From Bacteroidota bacterium (lineage in GTDB: Bacteria > Bacteroidota > Bacteroidia > Bacteroidales > PUMT01), in contig PWPZ01000004.1 of assembly GCA_003556985.1 (NCBI GenBank), positions 1 to 8,766 of the forward strand: DNA of 8,766 nucleotides, written 5' to 3'. Every line of letters begins with the position of its first letter. Position 1 is the stretch's first letter. Shown here in pieces: positions 8,006-8,766 of the stretch. The position numbers and the translations under genes are program-made. Under the pieces are notes generated by a model that worked only from the letters and a program-made list of their open reading frames with translations, was not told the origin of the DNA and made no database searches.

Positions 8006-8068
8006 CCGTTTTACGGTAGGGAAAACCGGACAATTGAAAACCCGTCGTACGGTATGGAAAACCGGGCA
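8006..8068 (+). repeat. Pair of 27-bp direct repeats, candidate operator upstream of the oxidoreductase gene
   Basis: Copies at 8006-8032 and 8042-8068 match at 23 of 27 bases with a 36-bp period. Each starts with the dyad CCGT-N3-ACGG; two of the four differences fall in the N3 spacer (TTT versus CGT), so both arms are kept. Each continues with GGTA, a variable base, GGAAAACCGG and CA. The second copy ends 17 nt before TGAATTTG (8086-8093), which differs at one base from the Bacteroidota -7 consensus and has no TTG at the -33 distance. This arrangement suits an activator-dependent promoter for the gene at 8119. It could also be part of the 3' end of the upstream gene, since no other terminator is seen there, but no U run follows either copy. 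Confidence 0.6.
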
Positions 8069-8118
8069 GCCAAAAAAATTATAACTGAATTTGTTGATTA
8101 TATTTTTTCCAGAGTAAT

Positions 8119-8766
8119 ATGCAGGAATTAAAAATAGGATTTCTTGGGGCGGGAGGGATTGCCCGTTCCCATGTTTTTGCGCTCAATTCGCTGAAATATT
8201 TTTATAATGATGCGCCGGAATTTGAACTGCTGGCTGTAGCCTCGGCAAGGGAAGAAAGTCGCAGGAAATTTGCAGCTGATTATGGTTTTGCTTCAGCCCT
8301 GAGCACAGACGATTTTTTTGCCAATGCTCAGATTGATACCGTTTTTATTCTCGGGCCTAATAGTACCCATTATCCCCATCTGAAAGCAGTACTGGATATG
8401 CCTGCGGTAAAGAGAATATATCTTGAAAAACCTGTTTGTTCAAGCGAAAAAGAAGAAGCAGGTATCAGTGAAATTCCTGATGCCGGACTCAGGGGAAAAA
8501 CCATTCAGATAGGCTTCCAGTTCCTGATGGCATCGGCCGTTCGCGAAGCTCTGATCTGGTGGAGGGAAAAGGATTTTGGCAAACCCCTTCATTTCAGCTT
8601 CACCCTTAAACACAGTGACTATCTTAATTCCTCCTACCGGGAAAAGAGGCGCACCCGACTTACACCTGCTCCCGACGGAGGTGCAATGGCCGATCTGGGC
8701 TCTCATGCCCTCAGTATGATGGTTGGTTTTATGGGCCATGACCTTCAGATCATGTCGGCATTGCAG
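8119..8766 (+). CDS. Gfo/Idh/MocA-family NAD(P)-dependent oxidoreductase, N-terminal part (runs off the window)
   Basis: The first 216 codons are visible; family members usually have 330-450 residues, so the C-terminal third or more is missing. These enzymes oxidise or reduce sugars, inositols and related polyols in the cytoplasm with NAD(P). Seen: an N-terminal Rossmann fold with KIGFLGAGGIARSH (5-18) carrying the dinucleotide-binding glycines. Then VFILGPNSTHYPH (75-87), and YLEKPVCSS (101-109) with the family EKP motif whose Lys104 is usually catalytic. GFQF (132-135) starts the second domain, and GGAMADLGSHALSM (187-200) carries the conserved Asp192 and His196. There is no signal peptide or Tat motif. 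The ATG at 8119 follows an in-frame stop at 8095 and is placed directly before the Rossmann strand; TTG is not needed. No Shine-Dalgarno is seen. The substrate cannot be told from this part, and the neighbouring sugar dehydrogenase is too far away to infer a shared pathway. Confidence 0.92.
   Translation, partial: MQELKIGFLGAGGIARSHVFALNSLKYFYNDAPEFELLAVASAREESRRKFAADYGFASALSTDDFFANAQIDTVFILGPNSTHYPHLKAVLDMPAVKRIYLEKPVCSSEKEEAGISEIPDAGLRGKTIQIGFQFLMASAVREALIWWREKDFGKPLHFSFTLKHSDYLNSSYREKRRTRLTPAPDGGAMADLGSHALSMMVGFMGHDLQIMSALQ

Noticed and set aside
8006..8068. The direct repeats as a minimal CRISPR array.
   Set aside because: There are only two copies, the gap between them is 9 nt, they are imperfect, and there are no cas genes.
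8440..8739. A 99-codon minus-strand open frame.
   Set aside because: It overlaps the oxidoreductase gene, whose Rossmann, EKP and GGxxxDxGxH motifs are unambiguous on the plus strand.

Overview
The window looks like ordinary chromosomal sequence from a member of the Bacteroidota. The evidence is a TamL-type lipoprotein paired with a very long TamB, lipoprotein signal peptides ending in a Cys at residue 18 on two further genes, A/T-rich leaders with no AGGAG-like ribosome binding site before any of the five starts, and promoter-like strings that fit the Bacteroidota form (TTTG, about 20 nt, TAnnTTTG) better than the E. coli form. I cannot place it below phylum. I see no tRNA, rRNA, CRISPR array, insertion sequence, integrase or phage gene.

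Left part, minus strand (1-5742): tamB (5742 to 514, 1742 codons) is followed after 33 nt by the start of tamL (480 down to the window edge, 160 codons visible). By homology these are the two halves of the envelope translocation and assembly module. TamB is an inner-membrane-anchored, periplasm-spanning beta-rich protein. TamL is an outer-membrane Omp85-type partner with a lipid anchor. The pair is probably one operon.

A 225-nt divergent intergenic region (5743-5967) separates this pair from plus-strand genes. 5968-7089 is a lipoprotein of the PQQ-dependent aldose/glucose dehydrogenase family with its catalytic His and Arg motifs intact, followed by a probable intrinsic terminator (7116-7151). 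7340-7945 is a small lipoprotein of unknown function with its own candidate promoter. 8119 to the right edge is the first 216 codons of a cytoplasmic Gfo/Idh/MocA-family oxidoreductase. The three plus-strand genes lie 173-250 nt apart, so they look like separate transcription units rather than one pathway operon.

The least explained DNA is between 7946 and 8118. Two 27-bp direct repeats, 36 bp apart, each contain a CCGT-N3-ACGG dyad whose arms are conserved while the spacer differs. They sit just upstream of a -7-like string for the oxidoreductase gene, as an operator would. A looser match (TACGGTA-N6-ACC) lies in the tamB/sugar dehydrogenase divergent region. I found no convincing new multi-gene system. 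The best leads are this candidate operator, the uncharacterised lipoprotein, and a mutually exclusive hairpin pair after the sugar dehydrogenase gene.
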